From: Cycas panzhihuaensis
Taxonomy: Eukaryota; Cycadophyta
Assembly (NCBI GenBank): GCA_023213395.1
Contig: CM041465.1
Span: forward strand, 103,423,741 to 103,487,740
Length of the DNA: 64,000 bases
Reading direction: 5' to 3'
Below are positions 53,001 through 64,000 of the stretch, in pieces. Every line of letters begins with the position of its first letter. Positions within the stretch are counted from its first letter, which is position 1. A program made the position numbers and the translations under genes. Below the pieces are notes generated by a model. The model saw nothing but the letters and a program-made list of their open reading frames with translations, was not told the DNA's origin and made no database searches.

Positions 53001-53318
53001 TACTTCACTTACTTCTTCCCTACTTGCTTCATTTTCTGAAAGGAAGTCTAACTCCTCTTCTCTCCCTTTGAGGATAGGAGAGTTATACTCATCTATTTGG
53101 TTTCCCAGAGATGCCCTATTGCCTAACCTAAACTAAAACAGGTGCTCCAAAAAGGAAAGAAGGATAACACACTATTTGTGGGTCCCCAAACCTGCATTTC
53201 GATGTGTGGATGCCCTTTGAGTATTATCTTTCCTTCCCGAGATCTCTAGACCCTTGTTTACCTTTAGTATTTATCTAAAATACTCCATCCATAGTGACCC
53301 TCCAAAGGCACGCTTCCA
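50083..53318 (+). repeat. 5' LTR of the plus-strand Tat-like element
   Basis: 3,236 bp. Partner 59,587-62,233. Contains at about 50,786-50,825 two adjacent copies of a 20-bp unit of the form CTAATATNTTAGCAGTG; the 3' LTR has only one. Open frames inside (50,904-51,143; 52,712-52,924) are not credible genes. Confidence 0.87.
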
Positions 53319-53319
53319 C

Positions 53320-53340
53320 TAGTGACCATACTGGGGAATC
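53320..53340 (+). other. Decayed tRNA-Arg primer-binding site
   Basis: TAGTGACCATACTGGGGAAT corresponds to TGGCGACCATACTGGGAATC in the minus-strand copy, with C-to-T and G-to-A changes and one extra G. It stands one base inside the LTR end. The further 29 bases of tRNA similarity seen at 7,882-7,910 are missing; ATCAGTAAGGG follows at once. Confidence 0.8.
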
Positions 53341-53486
53341 ATCAGTAAGGGAAAATAGTACCTCCCTTTGTGTTAATGTTAACATCCTCCTTTCTTTTCT
53401 ACACCTCCTAAGTTTTTTGGGCAATCCCTAATGCCTCTATCATTACATTTATCCTTGTCTCCTATATGGTTCTAGGTGAGACATTA

Positions 53487-56400
53487 ATGCAATAGTTCTC
53501 TCATCGCTTACGAGGTCTCCCTCTTGTTTCAGAAGAGTCTCCATATTCCCCCATTCCATTGTCCAATTCTGAATTAGCTATGGAGGGATATTCATCAAAG
53601 TGGACATACCATGTCTACATTTAAAAAACACAAGCACAAACCTCAACCTCCTTCTAAGGTCTCGTCTAGAGGGCAACAACCCTATTTTTATCTGGGCAAT
53701 TAAGAGCACCCAAATTTCCACCAATTCTCCACACACGACGTGGGTGCATCCACCTTCATGGAGTACCACCACCCTTGTGAGAGTGCCTATGGGGAATGAC
53801 CTAAAGGTCCCACCTCATATAAGGAGCCCTCTACCTCGTATGAGTAAGCAAGAACCCCTCCCACGGATGTAGTGGAGGCACTACAATAATACTTTGGAGC
53901 TGTGAGTACCCAACCTCCTCCTAAGTAGTTGGAAGGCATGGCATAGCACCTTCCTCTCTTGCATTCATGCCTCTCATTTTATCTCAATCACTATCCATGG
54001 TTATGATAGGATCCACTTCACTCATTTTTGCTTTGTCACACATCCCCCATGCCCAGGGGGCTTTCTGGGGTATGCTCACATCCTAAATTAGATTGAGCAT
54101 ACCCCTCCCAAGCTAAGAAACTACATCCCAACTGACTGTGGTCCAGGTGCCTCTCATACAACCTAGGTGACTTTCATGCCCCTAATCCCTAAACCACATG
54201 GGATTTGTCCCTATGCATCCCTATCCTCAACCAAAGGACTCTTCCCTCTATGTACCCCTAGGATACATGTCCTAGCCATGGGGGCACAGAAAGGGAAACC
54301 CCCTTCCAGTTTATGGGGTGGATTCATTACACCCATATGGAGTCGCACCTCCTATAGGTGGCCCATATAGGCAAAATCCCATCCTACACCTACCTTCTTT
54401 ATCTTTGTGTTTAACATCATACACAATGCCTTCTGAAGGAGGATTTGTCCCTCCTCAAGGCCCTTTCTCTCATATGCCCTCTCAATAAGGGGTGTATCCT
54501 CAAAGTGGAGTGGGCCCTTTTTACCTGCTCCCCTCTTACCTAGCCTACCCCTAAACAGGAATGGCTCCTTCCCACCAAGCAGGCGGAAACCCATATCTTC
54601 CTCATACTGAAACTCCTTAGGGAGGACCTAGGTATCCATACCTACCTCCTCCTTCCTCTCTTGTTGACCCTCTAACTCAACCAAGGGTTCATCCCTTCGT
54701 TGACTACAAGTTGACTCCATTATCCATCAAGGCACTTATGACTAACCTACTACCTCACCCTTATGAGGTACCCAAATTTGATGGGACCTTATCGCAAGTC
54801 TTAATTGAGCATGTTAGGAGCTTCTCAATGGCATGCATCGACTATTGGACTTATGACCATATCTTAATAAAGTTGTTTCCTTGCTCTTTGCAAGGAGACA
54901 TCCTCAAGTGGTTTTACCATCTCCCCGCCTACTCTATCCACTCTTTTTAACAACTTGAAGATGAATTCATCAATTATTTTGATGTAGCTCGTCCTTTTGA
55001 GAGTGGGATCAAAGCCATGCTCCCTCTTAAGCAAGGTCACGATGAAATGAATCGTGACTGTGTTAGGCACTTTTACGGCCTCCTTCATTCCACAAAGGCC
55101 ACATTACTCAAGGAATTAAAGTGGGACCTTTTTGTGAATGCCCTTCATCCTGAAGTCCACATTGAAGTCCTCAAAATAGGGGCAACAATGTGTGAGTCTG
55201 CCATAGTGAAATACTTAGTGCTCAAAGCCATTGAGATCCAAGAGGGTCTCAAGAAGCCTCTTAGGTCATCACAATGACACAAGGCACCCCCTCCATCACG
55301 CAATTAATAACCCTAATAACCTCCAATCCCTCCTTCCACACAGTGAAAAGGACCTTGGATCCTCTAACTTCTACCATACATTTGTTTAAACATATGATGA
55401 AGGAGCTAATGCTCCAACCCTCCCAATTGCCTTCTGATTCTCATAGGCCTATCCACCATGCATCCTAAGCTGCACCACCCAAAAATGTAAACACCAACTC
55501 TTCACAAGCTAGGAAGGCTAAAGCCTCCTCAAAAAAGAAGTGGTGCTCCATCCACGGTGAGTACTTTCATGAGGATTCGTAATGTTGGGTGTAACACCGA
55601 GAGCTTACCCCACCTCATGATTCTTCCCCTAGAGAGGTGTCTAAGCCCAACTTAGACTAACATATCCATCGTGATCCTTTCCCTAAAGATGGGAAATGGG
55701 ACTAGCCTACCCAAAATAGAGGAAATAGAAATAAAGGATGATCCTCTAACCCCTTTCTGCACTAACGAAAGAAAAGGAGATAAGGAATTCATCCTCCCCT
55801 CATAGTTCCCATCCTCAAACTTCTTCATCCTCTTAACCCTAAAATAAGGTGAAGAGAGTTATCAAGATGCTTGAAACTACCCCTTTAAGCCCGATTATGA
55901 GGTCTCAAGCAACTAAGGAGGCTGTTGAGGCCTTCACTTCCCAACAAAATCCTCTTGCAGATAATTCACCCTCTCAGATCCCTATGGTCCCTAAGACCAT
56001 CATCATCCATCCTAGATAATATGACTTTTGAAGGGCCCTTCCCCAATCAATAAGGAAAGGGAAAGCCTTCTCTATTCTTGAAAAGTTGCACTCTATATCT
56101 GTTGGAATGTCCATGATGGATGTCTTGTGAAGTTGCATTGAGTAATACACTCTTCTTTTGTAAGATCTTCCTAATAAGATGCTCTTATTCATGTTGTAGG
56201 CACCACCTCCTGTGGACCACCTGTCATGTCATTTGATCCCTAAGATCTCCCATCTCCCACCAAACAGGAAAAGTTTTAGCATTACTCATTCATCATTTCT
56301 ATTGACACCATTGATTTTACCATAAAGAGGACCATCATAGATAATGGTTCCTCGGTTAATACTATGTACGTATGCATGCTTAAGGAGTTAGGCATAGTGG

Positions 56401-57131
56401 TTCTTAAGTTTTTCTCTTAGAAATGCCAAGGATATGATAGAACTTAGAAGTCTCCCTTGGGGATGATCCCCCTTTCACTCACCCTATAAGGGAAGACCAC
56501 TTCCATGGATGTTGTTATACTTGATATCGATGTCGAGTACAACCTCTTGTTAAGTTAACCATGGATCAACTAAATAGGAGCAATTTGCTCCTCACGTTGG
56601 GGGTAACTTAAGTTTGTCCATGAAGGATAAGTTAAGGTTATCACATGTGAGTCTCTGCCTTCTCACACTTCTCATCCTGCTTATCAGGCTATCTTTGATG
56701 ATGAAGATAACGATCCTGAGGAGGTTATTCCCTCCATGGGGATCCTTTTTTAGGGGACCAACCCTTATCAAGCTGAACCTATACCTCATCATGAACCAAA
56801 TCTAGTTAGGTTTGCCCCTATTGGTGTAGGTAGCTACGATTACCTAGCCGTCATGAGTGATTCTAAGCCAGATAGTGAGGACCATGAGCCTCCTCCTCAG
56901 CATGTTACCCTAGTTTTACGCATACCTAGGGATATGTCCCAACCTAACATTCCTTCTTCTCTTTATTCAATATCAACTCCTGAGCCACTAGTTCTGAACC
57001 AGCCATCTCTTTTACCTCTTCGTCCTCACCAAGTTACTTCATGTAGGCATTCGTATCGAAAAGTAGCTCATAGAGCTGCATCTTCTTCATGCTGTAGATC
57101 CTCATCAAGGACTAAAGCATATCCCTCCTAG
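53487..57131 (+). pseudogene. Tat-like gag-protease relic
   Basis: ATG at 53,487 aligns with the gag start of the minus-strand copy. One frame holds throughout: DVVEAL near 53,870, the gag core at 54,780-55,260 (DGTLSQVLIEHVRSFSMACI; KLFPCSLQGDILKWFYHLP; ARPFESGIKAMLPLKQGHDE), the protease site IIDNGSSVNTM (aspartate 56,340) and VVILDIDVEYNLLL near 56,505-56,550, then the acidic FDDEDNDPEE linker and the segment ending at 57,131. Stops are frequent. It is a clear but dead relative. Confidence 0.82.
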
Positions 57132-57539
57132 ATGTAGCCTTGCCATGCGACCTGTTATGCATCAAGCCCTTTGTGTCAGCTTAGTTCTGATCAAACCCAT
57201 TCTACCTGTAGGCCTAGCCATGCAAGGTTTACCCTTTATCAACCACCTCCATGTGTGGGGTGATTCTTTATCCTCCCAAGTAGAAAGAAGCACACCCTAC
57301 ATTCGCTCTAAAATGAGCCTAAACTACCTTCTACATGCTTCGTCATGACTTCAGACTGAGGGCCACAACACGTGTTTTAGATTATGGGTTACTTTGTATG
57401 TTGATGAGGAAGTTATGCCCCTTTCCGAAGGAGCTACTTATCCCTTCGCTTTAGTAACAAAGCACCCCACCCATCTTGCATCCCACGAGGAAGTTCTCAA
57501 CACTATGAACAAATTCATAGTCTTGCAACCTTCCCCACC

Positions 57540-58541
57540 AAAAATCCAAAACAAAAAAAATAAATAAAAATCTAATTTTTTGTGGACTATAGCTAGTCTA
57601 CTATGACCAAGGCTTCCTAATGCCCTAGTCTATCCCCTCTTAGGTCCTCAAACGAGTCCCAGAAGGGCCAATTTGTAACTAAAAGCCTATAAAATACCTT
57701 AAAAAGCATTTATGACAAAAATCAAATTTGAAAGGCTAAGGCTAAGATCGATAGACTAGATTGGGCCTAGTCACCACCATCTCTCACTCTCGAACTTGAC
57801 ATCTCTCTCCAAGCAATGATTTGATAGTGGGTCTCCTCTATCAAGCTAGTGGCAGCATGATATAGTCATGTGACAGGGTGCAAAGCATCCAAATCACATG
57901 AGGTCATGTGAAAATGAATTTATTTTCACCTATCATCCTCCTTTTATTTTGTAGTACCCCCCAGGGTACTGTGCCCTTTCTCTACTATAAAAAAGCCACT
58001 AGGATCATCTCCCCTAGTTGATCTTTGATCCCTTCAGGTCCTAAGCCTAGTTCCACTCCTAAATGCATCTTTTCCTAGCCATTTTATGCATTTATAATGC
58101 CTTTTTTACTCCTCTGTGAGCCCCTTTCTTTTCCCTTTTTTTGGCTACCTAAAACAGTACTAGTATTTATACTCTATAGGTTTATTTTGATGCGTTGAAT
58201 CTATCTTTGTGATTATTTTAGCTTGTTTGGGCTCCTAATGAGAGCACCCCCTCCCCCACCCTCCCCCCCACCTCCCTCCCCACCCTCCCCACTTTAGCAT
58301 CCTTGTTGGTCCCGTACAGCATTGCAACCTTGTAGTTGGCTTGATTCCCTAACTCTTCTTCTTCTTATATAAGGTGAGCCCCCCACTAGCCTAATAGCCT
58401 ACTAGTAAGGCTCTCCTATCCTCTTATGGACCCCCTTTTGAGTTGTTGTGAGTAGTTAAGCTTTGCCTCTCCATCTTTCTTTCACTTTACACACTCCTTA
58501 TCTACTCCTTTTGTGAGTTCCATCTCTCCTCTTATGCCATC
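57540..58541 (+). repeat. Non-coding block shared with the minus-strand Tat-like element
   Basis: Aligns to the reverse complement of about 970-100. In the other copy the PMD gene lies on the far side of this block; here the protease linker and a short unrecognised stretch (57,132-57,539) adjoin it directly. No coding frame. Confidence 0.6.
58243..58292 (+). repeat. C-rich tract
   Basis: About 50 bases made almost only of C with single A or T (CCCCCTCCCCCACCCTCCCC and similar). The opposite strand has several runs of four or more G and could form a quadruplex. It is in the non-coding block shared by the Tat-like elements, but the other copy lacks it. Confidence 0.85.
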
Positions 58542-58930
58542 GCTCTTTTCATCTACATTGATAGAGGTAATTGCGGTAACTTGGGACCCTTTACAGTTGC
58601 CTGGATCATTTGTGATCCTTTTAGGCATGACCTCTTGCATTCTAGCATACACCTATCTGAGGTCATGAACAATGAAGTGGAGTACACCACCATTATAGAG
58701 GCTCTCACTAATATGCTTCACTTCTACCATGGCCCCATTATTTTGTTTTATGACTCTTAAATCATAGTGTCATAGTTGATTCAAGTCTACCGAGTCCTTT
58801 ATCCATTATTGAGGTCCCTTACTTTGATTGCTAGGTTAATTTTGTCCTTTTTTTTATGGCAGACATTCGGCATATCCCTCACAATCAAAATACTAAGTTG
58901 ATAACTTAGTTTACCTCATCCTCGAGTGTC
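58542..58930 (+). pseudogene. RNase H domain relic near the 3' end of the Tat-like element
   Basis: Reads ALFIYIDRGNCGNLGPFTVAWI, then HLSEVMNNEVEYTTIIEAL and GPIILFYDS. The three acidic catalytic positions are in place: D at 58,560, E at 58,674 (38 residues on, the usual spacing) and D at 58,752. TAA follows at 58,758. After a frameshift in a T run, DIRHIPHNQNTK (about 58,862) matches the closing R.HIPR..N..AD motif. The intact-looking start of the same domain is at 58-1 on the minus strand. No RT precedes it and no integrase follows. Confidence 0.75.
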
Positions 58931-59586
58931 GTCTCCCTCTTCCAGATGAACCTTCTCAAGTAACCTAACAGGTTGGTTCCTTACATAGACTTTTAGATTA
59001 TTATCCATTCCTTATTGTAATCACTCTCACACCTCTAAAAATAGGCCATTGATGAGGCTAAATTATGGTGACCATAGGTTTATTTCTCTACTTGGCATTC
59101 GTACCATCTGTGGTACAGTTTTTACATGATTTTTTACTATATTTATAGCTTTTTAGATTATGTTTATATTATATTTTAGATTATATTGATTCTATATCTA
59201 TCTTGTATACAAAGGCAATGGGGCATCCCCCCATACTCTTCCCTCTTCCACTACTATTTTGTTGTTTATAGGGGTTATGATCTCATTCTATTTCAGGGTC
59301 ATGCAACCCACCTAGGTGTCATCTTGGGCAACCCCCATGTCACCTTCTCATTATCTAGTGTATGTTTTGGGTCTAGGGATCTATACCTTGAGGATTGATT
59401 GAGCCATGTCTCCTCATCCTCACCTAAACATATGTCTCCTATCCATGTGATTCAATGTGACACATGCCACTCACCTTAGTTATCAATATAAGAGCCTTAT
59501 ATACATTATTACTAATGAGATTGTGTTAATAACATTTACTATTATCTAATGCTTTGAAGCAATGAGGTTCTGCTACTAAGGGGTAG
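58931..59586 (+). other. 3' non-coding part and polypurine tract of the Tat-like element
   Basis: No credible frame. It ends with the purine-rich TACTAAGGGGTAG directly before the 3' LTR. Confidence 0.55.
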
Positions 59587-62233
59587 TGTTTCCTGACTAC
59601 TAGGAATGGATTAGGATGCGACTATACAGGTAGGATTAGGTATACATTCTATCTCTAGCACTTAGTTATATTTTATAGCTTTATAGTATGTCATATTTGT
59701 ATGATTGCTTGAGTGCTTGTTTGTTTTCCATAGCTAGCTTGCTTGTGTATGACACCCTACATATGACGACTAGGACTCTAGCCCAATGGCACCATAACTC
59801 CCAAGTGATCTCCCTCTTAGTTGCAGGTACTCGTGATTCTTCATATCTTGACTTATATACACTTTGACTTACTTCGATGCATCTTCCTCTCCTTCTCTCT
59901 ACCTCATATATCCCTCGATCCATTTAGGGTGGTTTATTGAGAGTTTTAGTAGGTAGGTATTTTCCCACGTTGCTTGCTCGCTATGAGATTCCCCCATGTA
60001 CCTCATCAAGACTCACTTCCTAGCCTCCATTTACATTATAGCACCTTGATTTTCACTATTTTTAGGAGATTCTGACCTTATTAGGTGACTTTGCATGTCT
60101 TTGCGAGTTGTCGGCATGTAGGGTGATCTCAGGTCAGTGTGCAAACCTCCATAAAGGAGTCTCGAGCCTCTGCTAGGGGCCCTCCCCCTTTTTTCTACCT
60201 TGTTATCTATTATTATTATTAGTTCTATGTTTCTATTGCCACCTCTCATCCATTTATATCTATCTCACTCTAATTATTAGGCACCACTAATATAATAGCA
60301 GTGCTGCAAAGAAGTTTATAATGCGATTGCCACTTGGTTTGTCGTAACTAGAAACAACTAATTCTAGCTTTTACGGTGAGACAATGCACTACCCTACCTC
60401 TAGAGTCACCCAGGTTAAGCCCTAATAGCCTTGAGGCCTCCCCCAAACAAACAAAAACCTGATTTTGAACTCATTTTTGGGATTCATTCCTTTTCTTCAT
60501 CATTCCTTCATCTCTCTTTTGGAAAAAAAATTGAACTTCTCTTCCAACTCTTCTCTTCTCCTCTCCTCTATATCCTCCTACACACAAGAATTATAGGTTT
60601 TCTTCACAAGCAAGGAGAGGACAGCCTAAGATCAAGCCAAGCCAAGAAAGGAGGCCCTTCCAATTAAGAAAATGACAAAGGATCTTCTTCTTTTCTTCAC
60701 AAAATAGAGGTTTCTTCTCCTCCAACATTGCTCCCCACCTAGATCCATCAATTTGGTATGGTAAATCAGGTTTTTTTAATTTTCCTTCGTAATAATCTCA
60801 TGTTTTATAATTTATGCCTTACTATTTTTAACTGTACGACCCTAGATCTATACTTAGAGTGGTTTTGTATTGATTTTGGGCCATATTCCATCTAATATAA
60901 GGAAGCAATACCTCCTTTCCACTATCATTTTCATCTCATATACACTAAGTCCATTAGTTTGTAAAGATAACGATGCCAAACTGAGCCAAGGGGGCTTGTG
61001 GAGAGGTGCATAGGCTAGATTTCTAACTCCTAAAGCCACCTCTCATGTGGGTAATACCCTTCCCTATGCTTTGAGGTGTATTTCCTTACACTGCATCACT
61101 AATTTTTGGATTTTGGCTTGCTATGAGGCATACACATAAGTATGTCAACCTTATACTTGCTTGCAAACCCTAGCCAAATGAGCTATCCATAGCTTGTAGG
61201 GATCCATCACTGTTTAGAGGAGTTTTCCATTTCAAGGCAACACTAATTTTATTCTCTTTTACATATGTTGCCATTGTTACACACTCACGCACCAAAAGAT
61301 CACTAAACAAGAGACTTGCAATAGCATGGTTGTTCTCCTTTTTGCTTGCAGCTTAACATACTAACATTATTTATTAAGAATACATATATACACACATATC
61401 TTGCTTGTGGGAAGACTTTCTCTCTTTTGTGTTATAGGTTGGATATTGTTTTATGAATCAAGCAAGAAAAAGTAAAAAGGATAACATTTCATTTGTTTCT
61501 AGTTTTGTTTCTACGTTATTTCCATTTTTATTCTTACATTACTTCTTGTATAGGGATGGTAAGTAAGCCTCATTTGGAGGTTAGGGGATGGTAAGGGAGC
61601 CCCTCCCTCCAACTCCAACAACTTTTAGGGCGAGCGATGAAATCAAAGGTGGTGGAAACTCATGGGGTTGCATCGTGAAGAGTATCAACAAAGGTGCATA
61701 TCGAAATGTGGCATCAACTTCACAACTAGGTGTACACTTTCTTATATGTCCTTATCTTTCTCTCTTTATCCCCCATCCTATCTTTTTTTTTTTTCAATTC
61801 AAAAGAGAAAATAGAAAAGAAAGAGTTGAAAATTTCTCTTTAAAGGTTATTTCTTTTCATTGTATGTCATAAAGGGGAGGGAAACAAAAGAGCATATCAT
61901 CTTACATGCATCTTTAGGAACATTTATTGGATTCTTTATTCCCCAAACAATCCAATCCTCCTCTTATTAAAGAGGAGGCATACCCATGTCAGGTAACACC
62001 TTGTATTCCATCTTTTCTTTTCCTCCTTTGTAACCTTTAATTCTTATTACATCTATTTAAAGACAATAGAAGGTGGAGGAATAAGTAGGAAAAGTTACAT
62101 ACTTGTTTCATATACTTGATTGATTGTTTTAGTTTATTGCACATTTCATTCTTTTAGCAATTTCAACCTTGCATAAAGTTGAAAAATCATTTTAAATGCT
62201 CAAATATGACAAAATGCACCCTAATCCATAAGA
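59587..62233 (+). repeat. 3' LTR of the plus-strand Tat-like element, interrupted
   Basis: Follows the 5' LTR base for base from TGTTTCC onward with a net shift of only 9 bp over 2.6 kb, and breaks off at a point equal to about 52,720, where the copia LTR starts. The open frames inside are chance. Confidence 0.87.
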
Positions 62234-62533
62234 TGAAATGGGTTAATCTCATAAGGTCATTACATTAGTTGATTATTTCTAAAAAGGGTCTTAAGTGAAC
62301 TTTAAATTAGATCACTTAAGTGAAATGCACCTTCATGTGCATTATATATAATTTTATTTTACCTAACTCTAATCCTTCCTCTCTTAATATAAAAGTAAAA
62401 GCTCAATGGAGGAGGCTCATTCTTACCTCCCCATTTTGTGAGAGCTACTCTCTTTCTCTTAAGTCTCTATTGCTTCCATATTTGCCTCTGTGTTTAGTGC
62501 ATAGAGATGAAGGATAGATCCACATTTTTTATG
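62234..62533 (+). repeat. 5' LTR of the nested copia element
   Basis: About 300 bp. Shares dispersed blocks with 15,101-14,767 on the minus strand (GGTTAAT..AAGGTCATT, ATGTGCATT, CCTAACYCTAATSCTT). Confidence 0.62.
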
Positions 62534-62545
62534 TGGTATCAAAAC
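62534..62545 (+). other. copia primer-binding site (tRNA-iMet type)
   Basis: TGGTATCAAAAC, two changes from TGGTATCAGAGC, directly after the LTR. Confidence 0.72.
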
Positions 62546-63740
62546 TTGCTTCCTTCATATTACTCACTTGTACATACAATAGAGCCATCACTTCCTTTTA
62601 CCCCATAATCCATGTGGTGAAGGAGATTGTGAAAGTGGATTTAGAAATATTTTCAAGCTTTTATTATAGCATATTTAGTATTGTTTACTTTCCCTTTCTC
62701 TTTTCAAGTTTGGAAGCATAATATAAGGAGTTATAAGGCCCAAGGATTTCAATTCTTTGGTAGTTATTTATACTATATCATTCTTCTTTTCTTTCCCCTC
62801 TTTTTGTCCATTTAACAAGGGGAAATGCTGCTAAAATTTTTCTAGTTTTTAGAAGAATTATTGTAAGGGATGGTTTTATCCAATTTTTTTTAAGAATTTA
62901 GAGCCATTTAAAATATCCATCATTTTATGCCCTCACCTTGCCTATATTGGGATCCTAGTGATAAAAAAATAATAGAAATTTCATATGGTATCATGTGTTG
63001 ATGAGATATTAATAAGCTAAAATTTTTCAGAAATAAAATTTGCTTATTAAACTTCACAGGTTTGCCAAATTTTCTACATAGTTCTAATTGATCTGATTCT
63101 AATTATTAAAGATAAGGCTCTAATTCTAATTTATAATGCAAAAATTGGCACCCAATTTTGTTACCATATGATAAAGTTATTACTATTTAAGTGAACAACA
63201 ATTATTTTTAGTAAGAATTTTAGAAAAATATATTCTACCAAATTTACAAGATTGCTAAAAAATTTGCAAAACTCATTTAAACATAATTCTACTTTCTAAA
63301 TACGTAGCTCTAAGTCTAGTTTGTAGCATAAAAACTTCTACTCAATTTTGTTATCATGGGGAAACTTTATTATAATTTTAGTGAAGACTACTTTTTGTAT
63401 ATAAAAAACAAAAAAAAAATGAAGAAATTTTCTTCCTTCTTTTTATAAGGCTTAAAAGCCCATTATAAAAGTAAGTAAGAAAACACTTAGATTAGAGTAA
63501 TATCTAGTGTCCTCCATCACTTATTAGCATTATATTTTATCTCTCCAAAATCACTTCAAACAAGCACTCTAAAGACACTCTAAGCAAGCACTCTATTTTC
63601 AGTTAAATGTATGTTTGATGTAAATTCGATAATCTTTTCACTCTCTCTAAATTGAACACATCACATACATTATTTTCTACCATCTTGTACTTATTCACAT
63701 ACTCACCAAGGTTGAGATACCTTGGTTGGCATAATGTTGT
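62546..63740 (+). other. Leader of the nested copia element, no coding frame
   Basis: AT-rich, without recognisable protein. At 63,540-63,600 CAAGCACTCTA and AGACACTCTAAG phrases repeat three times within 60 bp. Confidence 0.45.
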
Positions 63741-64000
63741 ACCATAAAGGAGGTATGGGTTTTAAGTTAGGACTGGTTTAAACCAGAATATTGGTAAGGT
63801 TTAATTAGCCATAGCATCCTGCCTCAATTAGATATCATCTTGATAGCCAACTAGGAAAACTAAAACTCTAATACAAAATTAAAATATACCCAATCTAATA
63901 TCCATCATAGCCATGGGTATGTATATACCACTCTTCGGAGGAGGTATATAGCTACTCATTAGTGAATTGGGTGAGGATTGGGAGTACTTAAGCTCCATTG
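63741..64000 (+). repeat. Conserved copia leader block, second copy
   Basis: Reverse complement matches 13,155-13,430 (see there). The similarity reaches the window edge, so the block may be longer. Confidence 0.72.

Larger units (their letters stand above)
50083..62233 (+). mobile_element. Second Tat-like Ty3/gypsy element, old copy, interrupted in its 3' LTR
   Basis: LTRs start TGTTTCCC at 50,083 and TGTTTCCT at 59,587 and align, with about 15 per cent difference, up to 52,716/62,229, where a copia LTR begins. The 5' LTR ends in CA at 53,318 followed by a decayed tRNA-Arg primer site. Interior: gag-protease (53,487-57,131), a block shared with the minus-strand element (57,540-58,540), an RNase H relic and a polypurine stretch (TACTAAGGGGTAG, 59,574-59,586). 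RT, integrase and PMD are absent. About 600 bp of the 3' LTR should lie beyond the nested copia element, outside the window. Confidence 0.88.
62234..64000 (+). mobile_element. 5' end of a copia element nested in the Tat-like 3' LTR, cut by the right edge
   Basis: Begins TGAAATGGG at the point where the host LTR similarity stops. An LTR of about 300 bp ends in ATTTTTTATG, followed by the primer site TGGTATCAAAAC (62,534-62,545). The 1.45-kb leader that follows includes, at 63,741-64,000, the block also found at 13,155-13,430. Gag should begin beyond the window. Same family as the interrupted copia element at 10,479-15,101. Confidence 0.72.

Noticed and set aside
53578-53872. Open frames at 53,578-53,872 on both strands
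   Set aside because: Not in the gag frame of the element; chance.
59186-59398. Short plus-strand open frame near the 3' end of the Tat-like element
   Set aside because: No motif; lies between RNase H relic and polypurine tract.
61588-61872. Open frame within the 3' LTR
   Set aside because: The matching place of the 5' LTR does not keep the frame.

Overview
The window reads as nuclear DNA from a vascular plant with a large, repeat-rich genome. I see no intact host protein-coding gene. It is a stack of LTR retrotransposons inserted into one another, long (TA)n arrays, and one decayed BRCT-domain gene fragment. The retroelement lineages (Ty1/copia, Ty3/gypsy of Tat/Ogre type), the plant mobile domain (PMD) and the tRNA-Arg/tRNA-Met primer sites fix the sequence as plant. 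Nothing seen allows a genus to be named. Many protein coding frames carry stops that look like C-to-T/G-to-A decay, as expected of methylated old copies. The first 10 kb is richer in GC and better preserved than the rest.

Layout. (1) 1-10,478, minus: a Tat-like Ty3/gypsy element cut by the left edge. It has a 2.5-kb LTR, a primer site that extends into a 50-nt tRNA-Arg 3' half, gag-protease, an antisense PMD gene (1,310-3,300, plus) where RT/RNase H/integrase would be expected, and the start of an RNase H at the edge. (2) 10,479-15,101, minus: the 5' part of a copia element, interrupted by (1) inside its integrase. (3) 17,460-18,015 and just right of 25,326, minus: Ty3/gypsy integrase and RNase H-tail relics split by (4). 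(4) 18,021-25,321, minus: a full-length copia element with 290-bp LTRs and target duplication ATAAT. (5) 27,051-37,703: three (TA)n arrays alternating with two near-identical 3.0-kb gag-only copia-type elements, a tandem duplication of array plus element. (6) 44,034-48,286, minus: a third, diverged gag-only element with target duplication AGGTT. (7) 48,480-49,178, minus: two BRCT domains, pseudogenised. (8) 50,083-62,233, plus: a second, older Tat-like element related to (1), with long LTRs, gag-protease and a decayed RNase H, but without the PMD insert. (9) 62,234-64,000, plus: LTR, primer site and leader of a copia element related to (2), inserted in the 3' LTR of (8) and running off the right edge.

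Two families stand out. The Tat-like elements keep gag, protease and a terminal RNase H but lack RT and integrase, so they would have to be mobilised by enzymes from other elements; one copy carries an antisense PMD transcription unit with its own TATA-like site. The gag-only copia-type elements (three copies) keep short LTRs, tRNA-iMet primer site, polypurine tract and a gag-like protein with an acidic C-terminal part, and also lack all pol functions. All identifications come from reading motifs and comparing repeats within the window by eye; no database search was run.
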